From the NCBI GenBank assembly GCA_034433615.1, contig DAOUAJ010000276.1:1-15604 (forward strand): 15,604 nucleotides of DNA. The letters run 5' to 3'. Origin of the DNA: DAOUAJ01 sp034433615. Lineage in GTDB: Bacteria; Chloroflexota; Anaerolineae; DUEN01. The notes below the pieces were generated by a model. It saw only the letters and a list, made by a program, of their open reading frames with translations, did not search any database and was not told the origin of the DNA. Positions 13,881-15,604 of this stretch are shown piece by piece (the first letter of the stretch is position 1; each line of letters begins with the position of its first letter). Both the position numbers and the translations under genes were made by a program.

Positions 13881-14292
13881 GGTTGGGGGCACGCTGGGGG
13901 CGGGGGCCCAGTGGGTGGCTGGGGCGCTGGGGACCGAGGCGGCGGGGGCAGCGGGTGCCACCACCCTGGGGACTGCTGCGAGTTCACCTGCCGGACAGCG
14001 CACCATCGAGTTTCTCGAGAATCAGCTTCCCAGAGTTCAACATATCATGGCACAAAAGCATGCCTGGGATAGGCTTATCAACCTGACCGGCGATATTCAA
14101 CAAGACTATAGGGCCATTCAACCTATTCTCACGCAGGTTGTGTCAACCGGGCAGAAAATAGTTGAAAGGGGCTATGTAGAGTATCGCGCCGTCATTAACG
14201 GTCAGGAGGTTGTCGTACGAGGGCGAGAATTAGCAAATGGGGTGTTCGAGATCTCGAACGCCTTTATCCAGACCTTACCGAGGTTACCATGA
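13879..14292 (+). CDS. Headless toxin fragment: pre-toxin linker plus C-terminal toxin
   Basis: The frame is open from 13840, right after the immunity 6 stop. TTG 13879 is the first possible start and has no ribosome site. Residues 1-22 (VGGTLGAGAQWVAGALGTEAA) equal the pre-toxin segment of module 6 (residues 259-280), so the RHS core and the first half of the linker are gone. Residues 50-137 are a different toxin: HIMAQKHAWDRL, then YRAVINGQEVVVRG and a strand/turn GVFEISNAFI. The KHAWD opening resembles small RNase-type toxin domains of polymorphic systems (perhaps Ntox35-like), but this is weak. The stop overlaps the next ATG. It is probably silent until recombined behind an RHS core. Confidence 0.65.
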   Translation: MVGGTLGAGAQWVAGALGTEAAGAAGATTLGTAASSPAGQRTIEFLENQLPRVQHIMAQKHAWDRLINLTGDIQQDYRAIQPILTQVVSTGQKIVERGYVEYRAVINGQEVVVRGRELANGVFEISNAFIQTLPRLP

Positions 14293-14864
14293 TCAACAAG
14301 ATTGAACGTCTAAAGCAAGCCGCAGAGGCTCGTGATAAACGGCAATATGCTGAGGCCTGTAGGATATATCAAGAAATACTCGATGCTTTCGGCCCTGATC
14401 CCGATGTAATGTGGGGCCTAGCTCAAGCAGAATTCGCTTTGAGCATTGTATCGCCAGACTCAGAAGATGCTCACGGATACAATGCCATTCGGTGGATTGA
14501 ACGTGCACTAGCTTTGAAGTCTGACCGTCCCGAGTATCATTACACGCTAGCTGATATGCTTGAACATGTTGGAGCTACCAACTACGAAGCTGCTGCTTGT
14601 GCATATCGTCGCGCTATCGAGCTGGAGCCTTTTCATGCTCCAGCTTTATCAAGATTAGCGATGCTCTATGGTGTACCGGAGGATGTTGTGACATTAGAAG
14701 AGGCAATCTCGTGCTGCGAGACAGCCTTGCGAATTAATCCGACACGCTCGCTCTGGGCAGTACTCGCTCGACTCTATCATTATGCTGGCCGTCAAGATGA
14801 CAGCCAGCACGCATTTATCAATAGCCTACTAGAGAGGGAAGACAAAGGACCCATTCCCTACTAA
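14289..14864 (+). CDS. TPR-repeat protein, putative immunity partner of module 7
   Basis: The 191-residue protein starts at an ATG that overlaps the toxin stop (ATGA), with GAGG five bases before. It is made of tetratricopeptide-type helix pairs: about 4-35 (YAEACRIYQEILDAFGPDP), 62-78 (ERALALKSDRPEYHY), 84-114 (YEAAACAYRRAIELEP), 132-150 (LEEAISCCETALRINP) and 153-185. TPR proteins bind other proteins, which suits toxin neutralisation. The coupling to the toxin supports this, though TPR folds are less usual as immunity proteins. The gene is clearly more AT-rich than the RHS cores. No signal peptide. Confidence 0.72.
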   Translation: MINKIERLKQAAEARDKRQYAEACRIYQEILDAFGPDPDVMWGLAQAEFALSIVSPDSEDAHGYNAIRWIERALALKSDRPEYHYTLADMLEHVGATNYEAAACAYRRAIELEPFHAPALSRLAMLYGVPEDVVTLEEAISCCETALRINPTRSLWAVLARLYHYAGRQDDSQHAFINSLLEREDKGPIPY

Positions 14865-14949
14865 ACTGAGATGAATCTACGGCTGAGCCTATTTCACAAG
14901 GGCAACTACACCCATAAAGTAAATTCGGCTGCGGTGATCGCGTCCGCTC
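14865..14949 (+). other. Short intergenic stretch after the TPR gene
   Basis: About 85 bases with no gene, no clear terminator and no promoter that I can support. RHS sequence begins abruptly at about 14950 (LDPQRLNWYAYVRNN). Confidence 0.4.
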
Positions 14950-15482
14950 CTTGACCCACAGCGCCTGAACTGGTATGCCTACGTCCGGAATAATCTGCTG
15001 GCCTACGTGGACGATTCCGGCCACATCGCCTAGTGGATCGTGGGTGACGTTGTCGGTGGCGTGGGGGGCTTTGCGGCCTATGCCATCACCCACCGGGACA
15101 ATTTCGACTGGCGGGAGGCAGCACTGTGGACGGCGGGCGGAGCGGTGATCGGGGGCACATTCGGGGCAGGAGCCCAATGGGTGGCTGGGGCGCTGGGAGC
15201 AGAAGCGGCAAGTATTACTACGCCGGTGCCGGCGGATCGCCCTGCGGGTGAACGGCACCCTCTACTGGCTGTTGACGGATCACCCTTCACCAGGCTCAGG
15301 GCAGGTTCTGGGCAGCACCAACGTGACGCTGGATGCCGGTGGCAATCGGGTCACCGAGCTGCGGTACTACCCGTATGGGAGTGCACGGTACAACCCCGGC
15401 GGGCAGGTCACCACCTACCGCTTCACCGGCCAGCGCTGGGACGGCGGGACGGGGCTGTACTGGTATCAGAGCTTGTTTGAAA
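14950..15482 (+). pseudogene. Decayed RHS fragment: core end and pre-toxin fused to a second core start
   Basis: Frame 1 from 14950 encodes LDPQRLNWYAYVRNN, YVDDSGHIA, then an amber TAG (15031) where module 6 has TGG, then GDVVGGVGGF, AITHRDNFDWREAALW and GAGAQWVAGALGAEAA: the core end and pre-toxin segment of module 6 type, but with no toxin. At about 15207 this is joined to KYYYAG, an upstream part of a type B core. Near 15229-15233 one base is missing compared with an expected AGAVRIALRV reading, so the next frame (from GTG 15248) carries TLYWLLTDH, the PSPGSGQV insertion, YYPYGSARYNPGGQ and GLYWYQS. The core then stops at about 15470 and ends LFENIL. No toxin or immunity gene follows within the window. 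Confidence 0.75.
15284..15307 (+). repeat. 24-base in-frame insertion in the DHLGS motif (copy 2)
   Basis: This is the same 24 bases, at the same codon position, as in module 6 (12309-12332). It is absent from modules 1 and 3, so modules 6 and 8 share a more recent core ancestor or exchanged this part. Confidence 0.65.
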
Positions 15483-15604
15483 ATATCCTTTAGTTGTTGT
15501 CAGTCAGCGAAAAAAGGCACGAGATTTGCGCTTTGTCCAGGCTCAACGCTCACCTTGGGAGGTTTCATGCATCAGACTCGACAGCAAACCTGACCAAATG
15601 ACCG
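15471..15604 (+). other. Unrelated sequence truncating the RHS core, with a tiny ORF
   Basis: RHS identity ends at about 15470, where TGGTATCAG is followed by unrelated AT-richer DNA. It contains an ATG (15567) behind GGGAGG that opens only MHQTRQQT before TGA, and another ATG at 15598. It may be the end of an insertion element or a new gene starting at the window edge. Nothing more can be supported. Confidence 0.35.

Noticed and set aside
15040..15480. Single gene from 15040 to 15480
   Set aside because: The first half is pre-toxin sequence, but after about 15207 the frame leaves the RHS reading, which continues in the frame of 15248.

Overview
The window looks like part of the genome of a Chloroflexota bacterium (Anaerolineae-like). 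The reasons are high GC, RHS/YD-repeat proteins of the YYPYG...RYNPGGQ...TGLYWYQSRWYDP type, and paired dockerin-like calcium-binding repeats built into three of the RHS proteins. This assignment is inference from sequence style, and the species is not identified. No housekeeping gene, tRNA or rRNA was seen.

The window is almost entirely one accessory locus: a head-to-tail array, all on the + strand, of truncated RHS genes. Each carries a different C-terminal toxin domain after the conserved YTDPSGH-type junction, and nearly all are followed at once by a small gene read as its immunity gene. In order: (1) a nucleotidyltransferase-like toxin (window start to 1030) with immunity 1027-1449; (2) a 5'-truncated RHS module with an ADP-ribosyltransferase-like toxin (1655-3043) with immunity 3072-3482; an IS630-family element (3500-4721) and a related 158-bp MITE (4724-4881) inserted side by side; an orphan immunity gene (4941-5300) that runs into a decayed RHS core; (3) an AHH/HNH nuclease toxin (to 6215) with an Imm11-like immunity gene (6245-6844); (4) a dockerin-containing RHS module with a new signal-peptide-like N-terminus and a PD-(D/E)xK-like nuclease toxin (6849-8441) with immunity 8438-9460; (5) a second signal-peptide-like RHS/dockerin module whose RES-like toxin is frameshifted (9490-11528) with immunity 11546-12013; (6) an orphan RHS module with a CdiA-type tRNase-like toxin (12108-13364) with immunity 13378-13839; (7) a headless toxin (13879-14292) with a TPR-protein partner (14289-14864); (8) a decayed RHS fragment (14950-15482) cut off by unrelated sequence.

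Two RHS core types are interleaved. Type A (modules 2, 4, 5) has the dockerin pair and the core TDHLGSVSLLTD. Type B (modules 1, 3, 6, 8) has YWLLTDH...LGST and YYPYGxARYNPGGQ. Because the cores are nearly the same at DNA level while toxins and immunities differ, the likely job of the locus is a toxin library. Recombination within the shared core could place a new toxin/immunity pair behind a full-length RHS gene outside the window. Junction scars record past rearrangement: repeated boundary motifs, palindromic insertions, frameshifts and premature stops.
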